From Xanthostigma xanthostigma (Eukaryota > Arthropoda > Insecta > Raphidioptera > Raphidiidae), in contig OY754464.1 in assembly GCA_963575645.1 (NCBI GenBank), forward strand, positions 77,040,948 through 77,104,947: a DNA stretch of 64,000 nt, written 5' to 3'. Under the pieces are notes generated by a model. It was not told the origin of the DNA and made no database searches. It saw only the letters and a list, made by a program, of their open reading frames with translations. Shown here in pieces: positions 8,830 through 20,941 of this stretch (positions within the stretch are counted from its first letter, which is position 1; the number at the start of each line of letters is the position of its first letter). Made by a program: the position numbers and the translations under genes.

Positions 8830-10375
8830 TATAAAAAAATTCCAGCCAATTGGGCAACGGGCCCATTCCAATTTCAAAAGTGTTGACATTTAATTATAAT
8901 AAAGAAAATAATATTTCTGATATCGTGTGAGATGACGCGGGTAATGGCTAGTATTCAATATGATATTTGCTATTCGGTGCCATGGTTACTTACATAATAT
9001 GTTCCACGTCATGTAAAAATTAATCAAAGTATGCCTAACTAGTATATTTCTGATAGATCCATAAAACAAAAGAGCGGCTGATTTTTTTTATTTTCAAAAT
9101 ATTTCCGAAACTATAAAGTTTAGAAAAAAATGTTTTTAACGAAACTGTCTTGAAAAATAAATAGAATAATAAGCCGTTATGAAAAGTATACCATTATTAT
9201 ATAAAAAAACACCGTTATAGCATATATCTTTTCTGCGCATGCGTCGATTTTCCCCAAAAACAATAGGGCTCTTCATATTTGTATACAAAATATCCTCCCA
9301 AAATTTGGTTTCAATCCGCTCATCCGTTTGATCTGTATCGTGTTCACAGACTAACAAACGCACAGAATTTTTCCAAAAATATGTTTTTTAGATTCGGGGG
9401 ACTTCAAAACGGAAAGATATTGTAAAATTTTTGAAATGTGATTTTTGACCTAAACTAGTACCATTCCCCACTTGTGGGTTGGAATGGTAAAATTTAACCT
9501 CCTTCAACAAGCCAATAAAAAAAGGAAAATAGTTGGCAAAACCAAAAGTGCACATCCCGCAAGTTTTCCACTGTAGGTATGATAAAAAAAACAAAATTGA
9601 AAAGATATTTTTAAAAAATTTAAAGAAATAAATAATTCAAAATTAAAAAAATATTTTTTTAAATTTGAAAAAAAAAAATAAGAACTATGTAGGTATACAT
9701 AATATAATATATAATTAATATCAAGTGGAATAAAATGGAATAGAAAAAAAAAAATAAAAATCCAATTATTTCGGAAGGAATCGAACCCAGGACCTTACTG
9801 TTGTGGGTCTGATGACATACCCATTACGTTACGAAACTTGCTAAGCATTCTACTGTTATTACGGTATACAAGTGTAGCACTTGTTTTATGGACATTTACA
9901 CAGTAATTATTATATTGTTTTTTCAAACTATTGACTGTCAAAAAATAATAAAATAAAACTGTTTATAAAAATTAAACTACTGAACACATTTTAGTGAATT
10001 TAAATAGGGTTCTGGTCTGATAGTAAATAAAGTGAATAAAATATAACCCAAGGCAATCTGACCAAAATTGCGATCTGTAGAGTCGTGACGTACATACGTA
10101 CGTACATACGTACGTACATACGTACGTACATACGTACAGACCAACCGACGACTGCTGTTCGTGATTTTCAATTACAATTTTAGTAGTATTTATGAACTCG
10201 AATGGATTTAAAAATGGTTCTGTTTTATAGATCAGAATCTCCTCTTTTCAAAAAGCTTCAATTTGAATGGATTTCTAGCGAAATTAACTTAGATACAACT
10301 TCTTATGTGAACGAAAGTCAGCTCTGACGCGCAAAGCGATAATAAAGCACATACCGCTAGTTTAGCGGTATGTGC
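8830..10375 (-). mobile_element. Dispersed repeat family P, longest copy
   Basis: About 1.5 kb. It runs from a perfect hairpin (10347-10375, GCACATACCGCTA/TAGCGGTATGTGC with 3-nt loop) through the ACGTACATACGT microsatellite, a tRNA-like segment (9770-9850, B box GGTTCGATTCC) and on to CAATTGGCTGGAATTTTT at 8840. Parts recur at 1-137, 13246-13345, 28141-28801, 44570-45430 and 62702-63910. No protein is encoded. A Helentron or other structured non-autonomous element is possible. Confidence 0.75.
10082..10138. repeat. Microsatellite-like array of a 12-bp ACGTACATACGT unit
   Basis: Four to five units inside the family P copy. The sister copy at about 44807-44842 has fewer units. Confidence 0.9.
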
Positions 10376-10726
10376 AATTAAATTTTGAGATTAGAGTCAA
10401 TTTAATGAAAGTAGATATGTAAAAAATATTGGACCTGAAAATTTATTATTTTCCATTTTTGAAGCAAAAGCTTCTTTACGCACGATATGAGAGTAGCTCA
10501 GATCTTTTTTCAAACGGAAGTGTTCGGACGGAAGTAACGTGTTTACGCAGTTTCCGCTATTTAAGGGCATCGACTGACAGATGGCGGCATCAAAACGCAT
10601 CTGTCACAGACGCAAACCAATAAGCATATAGTCAACGTAATTTAATTTGTGAGTGAATATTTACCAAAAATTGACAGTGGTAAAAACAAATTAAAAGAAG
10701 TTTTACTTCAACCGCGCGTATACGCT

Positions 10727-11270
10727 AGGAAAATATTTTTTGACACACCCTCTCGTGTTTTTTTTTTAATTTCTGGTTCAGCCAAAACCTTAGTGTCATA
10801 TGTTATACGTGCATTTTAATAAGGATTAATTGTTGAATAAAATGGGTAAAAAGCTATCAAATCGGAAGTGCTGTGTTGTTGATTGTAAAGATACACCAAC
10901 TAAAAATCCAGAATAACAATTCCAGCGTTTTCCTGGATTTTCTTATGAATTAGAGAGGAAAAAAAATTGACTGCAGCAGTACGTCGTCAAGGGTAATTAA
11001 ATTTTATTTTACGTCTGTAATCATTACTAAATACATGAAAAATATCATAATTGTATTTTGTTAACTAAAATAAGATTTAAAAAATTTTGAAATAAATAAT
11101 GTATATCATTTATGTAGTTTTTTTACTGAAATTGTGATAAATATTTTTTTATGGTTAAGAATAAAGCTGGTATCCACGTGTTTGTAAGTTTTGAGTGAAC
11201 CAGATTTTAAAAAATCAAACACGAGATGGCGCAAAGATCGCATGTCAAAGATACTTCCTAGCGTATAGGT
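10727..11270 (+). mobile_element. THAP/P-element-like remnant, copy 1
   Basis: The ends TATACGCTAGGAAAA and its complement (CCTAGCGTATA near 11265) match the copy at 32879-33434. It contains a decayed THAP-domain start: ATGGGTAAAAAGCTATCAAA..., then an early stop where copy 2 reads PELQFHRFPG. Confidence 0.7.
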
Positions 11271-11621
11271 TACGCACGTTCACTTTTTTTAATGGCTTTT
11301 TGAAGCAGATTGAATTTTTTTTACTATAGTTTTTCTCGTACTTCTTATTCATCCTAATTCATCGGTTATATTCATAGCTGTGCAAAAGTCGACGGCTGTT
11401 AGTCATCTTAAATAACGTCATCCCATTCTGTCAGTGCTTGTTTTTGTACATCGCTAAACATAATTTGTTTTACTGAAACCGACATGAAAACCGTTTATCA
11501 GTCGCAACAGACATGCAATTTATTTCTCAGAATATTACTCTAGTAAAATGAGGTAAAACGTGGATTCCACAGAAACATCAAGTAGGCTATGGTCGATTTT
11601 TTTTATGAGGAACTATTGTTA

Positions 11622-12064
11622 GTCAGAGTGCCCATCGGCAAAAATTTTATTGACACATACTCTCCCCAAACTTTGTATATATGGCTTCATTAGTCCTAGT
11701 CTGACACCTATTTCCTTTTTCTTGATTTTGGAACGTTTTCCCTCTAAACTGTCTGACACCTCGAATATGTTCGATATATTCGAGGTGTCAGACATTTTAA
11801 ATGGTAGGTACATGTTATTTGTCAGAGAACATTATTTTAGCGTTTTGGTTGAAGTTTTTGAGCTATCCAATTAAAAAAACAAACAGTAACTATAAATTTC
11901 TACATGTCGTCAAAACGACATCTTTCGGAAAATTTAGAGGGAAAACGCCCCAAAATCAAGAAAAGTCATAGAGGAAATAGTTGTCAGACTAGGCCTAATG
12001 AAGCCATATACAAAGTTTGGGGAGAGTATGTGTCAATAAAATTTTTGCCGATGGGCACTTTGAC
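11622..12064. mobile_element. TA-flanked MITE family C, copy 1
   Basis: Inverted arms begin GTCAGAGTGCCC with TA on both sides. The central palindrome is GACACCTCGAATATGTTCGA-type. Other copies are at 25386-25870 and, as a half element, 42168-42478. Confidence 0.85.
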
Positions 12065-12214
12065 TATATGTTTAGTTAAAACTATTTTTCTTTATACCTC
12101 GATCGAATGTGCATAAAAAAATGAATTGCCAAAAAAACATAGATGAAACTTTTTCGTATTTCTTATTTGCTGATAGTAATAGTCTACCATATTTTAATTA
12201 TTTCGATTTTGCAC

Positions 12215-12293
12215 CTCAATCAATGTCGTGCCACCAATAATAATCTGTCGCGTGCCACCTGTGGCACGCGTGCCATAGGTTCGTCATCCCTGT
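12215..12293 (-). mobile_element. hAT terminal fragment
   Basis: The minus strand reads CAGGGATGACGAACCTATGG, then CACGCGTGCCAC, a subterminal motif shared by many insect hAT transposons. The rest of the element is absent. Confidence 0.5.
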
Positions 12294-12302
12294 ACTATTA
12301 TA

Positions 12303-13060
12303 CAGTGTGTCCCCGGATTGAGTCCACAATAGGTGAGATTGACCAAAAATTTTCGAATTGGAATTTCACATTTTGGGATTCCGCCCTGCTTGGTCTGAAA
12401 CTTATTTTTAGTTTACTTTCGATTTTTTAAAATCAAGTAGGCCTTTACAGTTGAGCAAAACCTCTTTTCGTTTCAGGTAAAGTACCTTTTCCATTCATAG
12501 TACGCAAAAGTGTCACTAAGAAAAGTTGTTCACAATGAAAAATTATGGCGTTATACAAATTTTCAGAATGATCGGCCTACTTTGATAAAATCCGCTTTTG
12601 TTTTGTTTTGTTTGAAAAACAATCGCGTGGAGTAATTGGAGTTTAATTTATTTTTTTGATAAACTGTAAAAATTTGAATTTTAATTTGAACGTTTCTAAT
12701 CACTCTGTTTTCTCATCTAAGATTTATCATGTAATCGTTATAATAAACATTTTTCTCCTATTTTCTACTTCTATTATTAAAGTAGGCCGATCATTCTGAA
12801 AGTTTGCATAACGCCATAATTTTTCATTGTGAACAACTTTTCTTAGTGACACTTTTGCGTACTATGAATGGAAAAGGTACTTTACCTGAAACGAAAAGAG
12901 GTTTGGCTCAACTGTAAAGGCCTAATTGATTTAAAAAAAATCGAAAGTAAACTAAAAATAAGTTTCAGACCAAGCAGGGCGGAATCCCAAAGTATGAAAT
13001 TCCAATTCGAAAATTTTTGGTCAATCTCACCTATTGTGAACTCAATCCGGGGACACAATG
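12303..13060. mobile_element. 758-bp TA-flanked MITE with about 290-bp inverted arms
   Basis: Starts CAGTGTGTCCCCGGATTGAG and ends with the complement (CTCAATCCGGGGACACAATG), TA on both sides (12301-12302, 13061-13062). The ORFs on each arm are mirror images and not genes. Confidence 0.88.
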
Positions 13061-13245
13061 TATAAATAAGAAATCTTTTTTGCTTCGAATTCGAGGAAGA
13101 CGACTGACTGACAAATAAAAACATCTCTGCCGTTACAAAAACAAAATTAATTAAAACGTTTATGTCGTAGCATAACATGATTATCTAAGACACAAATAAA
13201 GACATAGGCAGAATGCAACTTTACAGAGAAAAAATTAACATTATA

Positions 13246-13345
13246 AAAAGAATTCCATCCAATTTGGCCACGGGATCATTCCAACAAATGACATTTACAT
13301 GTTTATAATAAAGAAAATAACAATATAACAATTATTTTATGTGTT
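13246..13345. mobile_element. Terminal fragment of family P
   Basis: Matches the GGAATTCCAT/CAATTTGG... end and AAAGAAAATAA region of the copies at 8830 and 62702. Confidence 0.5.
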
Positions 13346-13404
13346 GTACTTTGTCAACAGGCGGGCGGAACCATATTTTCAACGTTAAATTAAAACTCTA
13401 AATA

Positions 13405-13690
13405 ATAGAGATATAGAGTCCGGGAGGTGGGACATTTAATTGGAAATTTTCTCCTCTTTAAGAACCTGTTTTTCAATTTCCGCTATCGCTTATAGTTTTT
13501 GAGTATTTGCCAAAAATCTGAAGAGCTTTTTTCTCTTTTTCGTTTTTTGTTAATAACAAATGCAATTTAAAAAAAAAAAAATAAAAAAAACGTCTTTTAC
13601 GGAATATTTTTCTGAACCGAATAAACTATTGTTCATATTTTTTGGAGGCTTGGATCTACTTTTCTCAAGAATCTCAGTTCTTGACTAAAC
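13405..13690. mobile_element. Dispersed repeat, uninterrupted copy (empty site of the 682-bp foldback)
   Basis: Colinear with 1213-1256 plus 1939-2140. The sequence TTTAATTGGAAATTTTCTCC here stands where the palindrome is inserted at 1257. Confidence 0.75.
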
Positions 13691-13698
13691 TAATAATA

Positions 13699-14257
13699 TA
13701 GTGTAGTATCGCTCCTGAACGAGTCGTTCATAATGAACGACTCCCTTTTCGGAGCGGAGCGAGTCGCTCTTTTTTGTGAATGACTCACTCCGAGCGCCAT
13801 TCCTCTGTGCTGAGCTGTTCTGTACTGTTGCATTTTGCACGTACGGAGTTATCTTTGCTGAGTCATTTAATGTTGATTGACACACTGTAAATGTAATAGT
13901 ACTAAACTTACAGTGACTTAAACCATTCACATTGCCGTTGTTGACAAAGATATAATATTGTAACAATAAACGTTATTATTGTTCAGCTTTTATTATACTT
14001 TATAGTTTATCCGAAATGCGAATAATATAAGATCTGAATCATATTAAAATGAGCTCAGAGCTGAGTGTGTGTATTGTGCTGTGCAATACATGACTCCTGA
14101 GCATGCATTATGGCAGTTCACATCTCTGCAGTCTGCACTCTTGTGTAGTGCGTACTGTCTAGTGTCGCTCCTTTGAACGACTCGCTCTGAGCGTCTTTTT
14201 AGTGAGCGGAGCGCAAGGAGTGAGCTCACCATAAAGAGTTATGTGGACACATCACTA
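13699..14257. mobile_element. hAT MITE family A, copy 2
   Basis: Same termini and subterminal motifs as 7313-7897. The left end is degraded (TAGTGTAGTATCGC) and the target duplication is not clear. It ends 47 nt from the AKHR TM3 exon donor. Confidence 0.85.
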
Positions 14258-14303
14258 ATATAATGGATAGGTACATTGAGCTAGTTACTTTGCTTATACA
14301 AAC

Positions 14304-14452
14304 CTGTCAACGCTGATACACACCAGGATGAAACTGGAAAGGTAGAGACCGAAAGTTCGAAAGAAAGCCATGATGCGACACATGACGTCCCCCGCCTTCC
14401 AGGATACTGTGATCGACCATCCAATTTCCAGAGGCATCATCAAGAATGTCAC
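14304..14452 (-). CDS. AKHR: AKH/corazonin-type GPCR, exon ending TM2 to TM3 with DR motif
   Basis: Internal exon of a rhodopsin-class neuropeptide receptor in the plasma membrane; AKH receptors mobilise fat-body lipid and sugar through Gq/Gs. The minus strand has a CAG acceptor just above 14452 and a GT donor just below 14304. The 49 codons read ...FLMMPLEIGW..., then SWKAGDVMCRIMAFFRTFGL (extracellular loop 1, the TM3 disulphide Cys, TM3) and ...LVCISVD plus two bases of an Arg codon completed in the next exon, giving the DRY-type DR. The exon ends in phase 2 and joins the exon at 8028 without a break. Family membership is clear. AKHR rather than CRZR or ACPR is an inference from overall sequence. 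hAT MITEs flank both sides within about 60 nt. Confidence 0.88.
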
Positions 14453-14518
14453 CTGTAATCAAAATGTTACGCATTGTAAAAAACAAGAGTGGTGGATATT
14501 TAACTAGTTAGTTATTCT

Positions 14519-15015
14519 TAGGGATCAGATAAACAGGTCTTTTTAGTGATCTGCATCTTTGCATCTGGATCCCGTATGTGAGCCGGCTCCCTGAACCGTT
14601 CAAAAGAAGCCGAATTCTGAATATGGTATTCGAGTCAACTGACCAACTGAGTTAGTTGAGTCAATCACATCACGTAATATTAAGCCAGTGATTGACTCAC
14701 ATATTATAAGGCGGGGTTTTACAGGTTGCTACTTGCTATGTTACAGAAAGCATATTACAATATGCAATACAATACCTTAAATAGTTGTGACTTAAGTAAA
14801 ACATTGTAATAAGCTGTACCGCCTGTGCGTAGTGTGTACCATAGCCAGACATATTATGATGCGAACCATTTGAGCTGACAGTGCTTCTGTGTGTTAAGTG
14901 TTTCACTGAGTTACGCGGATCCGTTGAGCCGTCGGCTCATAAAAAAGTGAGCCGGCTCTCACGGATCTTCTGTCGGAGCCGGCTCTTTGAACCGGTTCAG
15001 ATCTAGTTAATCCTA
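14519..15015. mobile_element. hAT MITE family B, copy 1
   Basis: Flanked by the 8-bp duplication GTTATTCT (14511-14518, 15016-15023), with ends TAGGGAT.../...AATCCTA and subterminal GAGCCGGCTC motifs. Copy 2 is at 27005-27489 in the other orientation. Confidence 0.9.
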
Positions 15016-15023
15016 GTTATTCT

Positions 15024-16180
15024 GTTTCTGTTCTTAGAATTAACTAGTTGACAATTTAACTGTAACTTTCAGTAACAAAACGCAACGTATGTAACGAAAC
15101 CGAAACACGAACCACAGCACTGATGCGTTTCTTAATTAAAACCAACGAAATACAAACAGGTTTGGTTTTAACGACCGCAACTTTATCTGAGGGTGCAAAA
15201 GTCGTGACTAGGGTTGCCAACCGTAAATAAATTATATTTCGGGATTTCTCGGATGTGTTGTAACAATGCCAGCTTATATTAGGAGTACTATACATTTTTT
15301 TTCTCTCTTTCTTTAATTTGATATTTTACATAAAATACCTATAGGCATTGCATAATAAGCTGGCATTGCTACAAAAAAATTATAATTAATCTTTGCTTTT
15401 TCAAAAAATTAAAAATACACAGTTCTGCCTTCGCATGCAACGATCACGTTAAAATAAAATACATAAAAATTAATTTTCAAAAGTAAAATTGTTAAGATCC
15501 AAGACATCAATACACGAAACTTTTACGAAAATAAATAATAATTTTCATGATGAGAGAAATTCTCTGTACCTCATGTATTTTCAGATTTACTTTGTAATGT
15601 CATGGCTTGAAAATGATATCAAATATCAAAACATGTCGCCAATTTTAATTAATTAATACAACACTTATCTTGTGTGGATTATCAATTATTTCAATTATAC
15701 ATAAATAATTTTCATATTTAGAAACATATAAAACACGCGATTAAACTATTTTTTTTTCTTTTTAATTTAAATCCAATTAAATTAAAAGGCGAAGACAGAT
15801 TTAAAACTTTATAAAATGATTTTGTACTATACAATACTTTATTAAAACAGCATTGTTTAATTTTCAAAATATAATTACTACCAAAATTAAACGTACCTTA
15901 ATTTATATATGTACCTACATAATTTAAATAATATAAAAATAATGTAAAAAAAAATTTGTGGCCAAATCCTGTTTATCCGGCACGCTTTCAAAACAAACAG
16001 AATTTAGAGTTGTCACAGTGTATAAGCGGGATGTTTTTTCGCGGGATATAGTCACGTATGCAAAAATATTTATTCATAGATCTATCAATACATATCTACA
16101 CATAATTTTAACTAATGATAATAGACCGAGTACTTTTTGAAAGCTAATGTAGACATGGAAGTGACATATTTTATAACATA
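15024..16180. other. AT-rich stretch, no gene recognised
   Basis: Short frames occur on both strands (for example 15056-15295 minus, 15958-16140 plus), but none shows a domain, splice signals or compositional evidence. The missing 5' AKHR exon was looked for here without success. Confidence 0.4.
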
Positions 16181-16181
16181 C

Positions 16182-16330
16182 TGGCGGTCCCGCCCGGTTT
16201 CACCCGGGTGCAAAAGAACGAATGGGGGAAATGGGGGGCGCTCCATGATGCCCGAGGCGAGCTGAGGACATCATGACGCGCAGTGCAAGATTATCAAACT
16301 TTTGACTCTTGTGGTGTAATATACTATTAT
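16182..16330. mobile_element. Helitron 3'-end fragment joined to a fragment of the 35.6/46.6-kb repeat
   Basis: GGCGGTCCCGCCCGGTTTCA through CGAATGGGGG is the reverse complement of the non-autonomous Helitron 3' end. It abuts a CATGATGCCCGAGG...GCGCAGTGCAAGA segment shared with 35575-35695. Confidence 0.65.
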
Positions 16331-16579
16331 TTCAAATTCAAAACGTGCTAAATGCCTATAAATTTTTCAGAGGGAGGATTTGAATATTATTTAAAATTTT
16401 ATGAAAATTTGCCAACATTTATTTTTGTCCGATATCATTGTGAAAAAGACGAATATCAAATGTGGATGCACTCGTTAGCAAAAACACGACTGTTTTTAGG
16501 CACCGTGTGTGCATAAGCAAAAACACAAATGGTATTACCATAAATAATCCTCCATCACCCAGTGTTGCAGACTGCAGTG

Positions 16580-17186
16580 TAGTGAAGTGTCACTCCTGAG
16601 CGAGTCGTTCATAATGAACGACTCCTTTCTCGGAGCGGAACGAGTCGCTCTTTTTTTTGTGAATGGCTCACTCCGAGCGCCATTGCTCTCTGCTGAGCTA
16701 TTCTGTACTGTTGCATTCGCACATTTACAGAACGCACACAGCACAGGCCACAGAGGCACTAGTGAATTTTGCACGTACGGAGTTACCTTTGCTGAGTCGT
16801 TTAATGTTGAATGACACACTGTTTACAGTGACTTAAACCATTCACATTGACGTCGTTGACAAAGATATCATATTGTAACAATAAACATTATTATTGTTAA
16901 GCTTTTATTATACTTTATAGTTTATCCGAAATGCGAATTATATAAGATCATAATCATATTAAAATGAGCTCAGAGCTGAGTGTTTGTATTGTGCTGTGCA
17001 ATGCTACCTGACTCCTTAGCATGCATGATGACAGTTCACACCTCTGCAGTCTGCACTCTTGTGTAGTGCATACTGTCTAGTGTCGCTCCTTTGAACGACT
17101 CGCTCTGAGGCTCTGAGCGACTCTTTTTAGTGAGCGGAGCGCACGGAGCCAGCTCCCCAATAAAGAGTCATGTGGACACATCACTA
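16580..17186. mobile_element. hAT MITE family A, copy 3
   Basis: Ends TAGTGAAGTGTC / GACACATCACTA with the 8-bp duplication CTGCAGTG at 16572-16579 and 17187-17194. Confidence 0.92.
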
Positions 17187-17516
17187 CTGCAGTGACGTAA
17201 CTTGATAGTTGATGTCCTCGTGAAAATTTGCCTCAAGGGTAACTAAACTATGTAAACTTACACAAAGCGTTAATTAATGTTGTTACGAACTTACGCGCTG
17301 TGAAATTCAAACATCAAACGCTCCACTATAGAAATGCTTATTTACTAATAACTATAACGCATACATATTATTGAAAGCCTTTTTTTTAACATCGTGAAAT
17401 TATTGGAAACTGAACTCGGCGAATACAACAGTTTTGACATTGATGTTAGATTACAGACGTTCGACAATTGAGGGAATTAGCGTGTAAATAATAAATAAAT
17501 TAAAGCATATTAGTGC

Positions 17517-18081
17517 TAGATCCGGTATTAGAAATATTTCCCCTCATCTGTAATTTGATGATGACAAAGACTATAATATGTTAGATAATAATATTCATTG
17601 ATAAATCGTACATGGGTTGCCTAGCTAAATCGCGTACCGATGCTGTTAAATTAAATAAATTCAAATTGATTTTTTGGTATCAACTTCCCCGATTTGTTAA
17701 TCATAAAAATCGAACATAAGATGAGAGAAAATGACACAAATAAAATGTTAACAAAACAAATAAACTCAAAGTACACTATTATATTATATAGAACGACTAT
17801 TTACAAGATATGTTTATGTGGATGATCTATATTTATGTATAGAATCAATGGAATATTCCAATTCTTTGTGTCATATTCTCTCATTGTAGGCTCGATTTTT
17901 ATGATAAACAAATCGGGGAAGTTGATCCAAAAAAGTTAATTAGAATTTATTTAATTTAACAGCATCGGTACGCGATTTATCTAGGCAACCCATGTGCGTG
18001 TATATATTATCTAACATAATATAATCTTTGTCATCATCAAATGACAGATGAGGGTATATATTTTTAATACCGGATCTTAGA
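17517..18081. mobile_element. MITE with about 240-bp inverted arms
   Basis: TAGATCCGGTATTA at 17517 pairs with TAATACCGGATCTTA at 18066-18080. Internal arm matches include GTTGCCTAGCTAAATCGCGT and CAACTTCCCCGATTTG. Confidence 0.85.
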
Positions 18082-18281
18082 CTATATAAAAACTAAAAAG
18101 AAACAAACAATAAATCAACAAACAAATAATTGAAAAAAAAATTCGAAATATACAAAAAAATGGTATAAAAATGCGTAAATATAATCAAATTAAAACACAA
18201 TCAATACCAGTACAGCGTGAATCTGAACTTGCTGCACGATTTCGCGCACTATATCATAATCATAATTTTATTTATCCAGTA

Positions 18282-18660
18282 TTATATACAAGATGTGGAC
18301 AAGTCATAGAAGTTAAAATTAAACAGAGTAGTTAAAATTACATTGAAATTATAATTTTCCAAAAAATAGTTTTTCAGCTTAATGTTGAAATTCTTTTCAC
18401 CAAAATTGGCTTTGATATGGTCTGGCAACCCATTATAAATGCTCACGACAGAGCAACGCAGACTTTGTTTGTACTTTGTGAGGCGATGCACCGGGACTTC
18501 TGCAGGGACTAGCAAACCAGCACGGACCAGCAAATTTTAGTGCAGATTCCGTGTGCGATAGACATTTTGCAGTTTTCAAATAGCGAGTGTGCAACATGGA
18601 CTTGTGAAGTTCGGTGGAATAATTTTGTATTTTGACTTTATATGAAGAGAAGAACACATA
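18282..18660 (-). pseudogene. LINE 3'-end fragment (C-terminus of ORF2)
   Basis: The minus strand carries VPVHRLTKYKQSLRCSVVSI, then YNGLPDHIKANFGEKNFNIK and LKNYFLENYNF. This is the usual C-terminal tail of Jockey/CR1-type RT proteins (YN-LP--IK---F---LK-YL). A frameshift precedes it (MLHTRYLKTA... in another frame), so it is a 5'-truncated, broken copy. Confidence 0.6.
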
Positions 18661-19430
18661 CAGCTTATATCAAGCAATAGGCAATTAAAATTTTATTCTG
18701 AACATTACGCTAATAATTAATATGATTTACCCTTTCTCAATTTTACTGCAAACGCTCGTGTCTTATTTTACTTGTATAAATAGATTTCAGCCTGAATTGA
18801 GAAAAGTTTAAATAAAATAAATAAACTTTTGACGAAGAAAAGCACGAAATTTATTCTGAAAGTGGAAAGATTGATACGCTACATTGAACTCTTACAAGTT
18901 ATGGTAATGGACAGTCATAAGAAAAGTTTATATACACATGTATTATATAGGCATCACGTTCGAAAAGAAAACAGTCAATAAGACCCTTTTTGAAAACCCC
19001 ATTCACCACTTTCGCATAATGGAAAAATGTAGATATCCCCTGTCACTTATTGTATAATGTATATCGACTGTACAGATATCACAGAATTTATCTGTAAGGG
19101 AGATCTGTAAACAGTAATTTGATCATAGCGCACGGAGGGCGTCGGCCAAGTCCTCGAAATGCATTTTGCTGTATTTAAACGAAGAATTTCGAGCCCTTTT
19201 CGATCCACCTCTATCTCAGTGGCTAGTTATGTTACGGAACTGATTTTTTTCAGGCGGGTTAAGGTGTATTCCAAATTTCATACGTCTAGGTGGAATAATT
19301 TCTAAGATATAGTTGTTCAAAAATCATTATTTTGGGCACTGACTGTGACTGACTTATATCAGAAAGGCATCGGAAATCTATAAAAAAAAGACGGGTTGCA
19401 CTGCGGGAGTGCCGGCGGAAGTGAAAACCT
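18661..19430. other. AT-rich stretch, no feature recognised
   Basis: No coding frame or repeat boundary that I can support. Confidence 0.35.
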
Positions 19431-19737
19431 AGATGTACTTAAACTAAATTTCGCTAGTAGCAATATAAGTTACATGCAGTGCAAAAAATTATAAGCTATA
19501 AGCTTTGACAAAACATTAAGAGATGTCGCTATGCATCCAGGTTTCGTAAAACTACACATTTATAAAATTACATGAAGCCAATCACTAGATGTAATTTTTA
19601 AAATTTGTAGTTTTACGAAACCTGAGTACATGGCGACATCTCTTAAGGTTTTGTTAAAGCTTATAGCTTATAATTTTTTGCACTGCATGTAACTTATATT
19701 GCTACTGACATCTAGCGAATTTTAGTATATGTACTGC
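19431..19737. repeat. Foldback of about 120-bp arms
   Basis: GTACTTAAACTAAATTTCGC... pairs with GCGAATTTTAGTATATGTAC. Arms match through ATGCAGTGCAAAAAATTATA and AGAGATGTCGC. A perfect 24-bp palindrome centred on CACGTG follows at about 19770-19793. Confidence 0.85.
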
Positions 19738-20372
19738 CGAAGCAAGTACGGTAGACCGTCTCAACAACTCGTCAGGGTCACGTGACCCTGACGCGTCAGA
19801 TCTGACGCGAGTTTAACAGTTTTTACCCATTACAAAAAAAGTGTACAACGCCGCTAAGAAGTTTTCACTTCAAAAAAACTTCGAGTCGCAGTGCGAAACC
19901 ATGTCAACAGTATAGTACATTTGCTAATACAGGCAGCGTGGCTTTATTATGTGAACTTTACCCTTTCGTTTTTGGATAAAATAAAAATTTTAATCCCTTA
20001 ATACATCCCCTAAAATATTTTTTTTCTTAATTTAAATAATACTATCAATTTACCAAATTAAATTCACCCTTCCTGTAAATCCATGTCTAACTACAAACTA
20101 ACGTTTTTATAAAATTTTTAAGTTCGGTCCTGTCGGGCCGATTTTAATAAAATTTTAGCAGCACATTTTTATCTTTACTAATGGGTTAAATTTCAATTTT
20201 GAAACGATTCAGTGAGTTTTTTCGGTATTTTTGGTCTCAAAAATATTATTCAATCCCTATTCAACCCCGATTGGGCCCATTTTAAATAGGTTTCGTTCGG
20301 TGATGGATTTCAATATGTGCTCCAAATTTCGTTAAAAAAATTAACTCCTTCGAAAGTTATAGCCCGTACATA

Positions 20373-20941
20373 CAGTATGTAAACGCGTAAGGTGCACATA
20401 GGGAAATTAGCATTGGGAAAAAATACTTGGATCAGAGTTAGCCATGACTGCGTTAATTGTTATGTCTATTGAATTATCGTGGTAGTCTTGAGGATATCTA
20501 TTTTATTTTGATTTATTTTTATTTTACTTGGCTCTTTTAATAATAAAAAGCTCTTATAAATCATTATTTTAATTTTTTTGTACAAAAATAAAACAAAAAA
20601 ATAGCTCCATTTGTTTGGAAACATTTCATTCAAAAATTGACTGGTATGACGTATGTGCGTTGGTAAATCAGTGACCCAATGTCTTTAGGTTCAACACGAA
20701 TAGGCGGAGATATTTGATCTCGCACCATATTTAAGTATTTTTGGGAATTTAATGTCCCATTAATAAAAAAAGTCCGATTATGTTGTAATCATTTGAATAT
20801 TTTCATCGGTAGTATAGACATTCATTTTGCAAAAGAATATTATCTGTCAAATTGAAAAACAAGATTTCAAGGGTCACTCTGATCCAGTCATTTTTTCCCA
20901 ATGTTAATTTCCCTATGTGCACCTTACGTGTTTACATACTG
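20373..20941. mobile_element. Tc1/mariner-type MITE with transposase remnant
   Basis: CAGTATGTAAAC...GGTGCACATAGGG termini in inverted orientation and TA on both sides. On the minus strand (about 20665-20775) a decayed frame reads FFINGTLNSQKYLNMVRDQI, then SPPIR, resembling the segment before the second catalytic Asp of mariner-like transposases. Confidence 0.7.
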
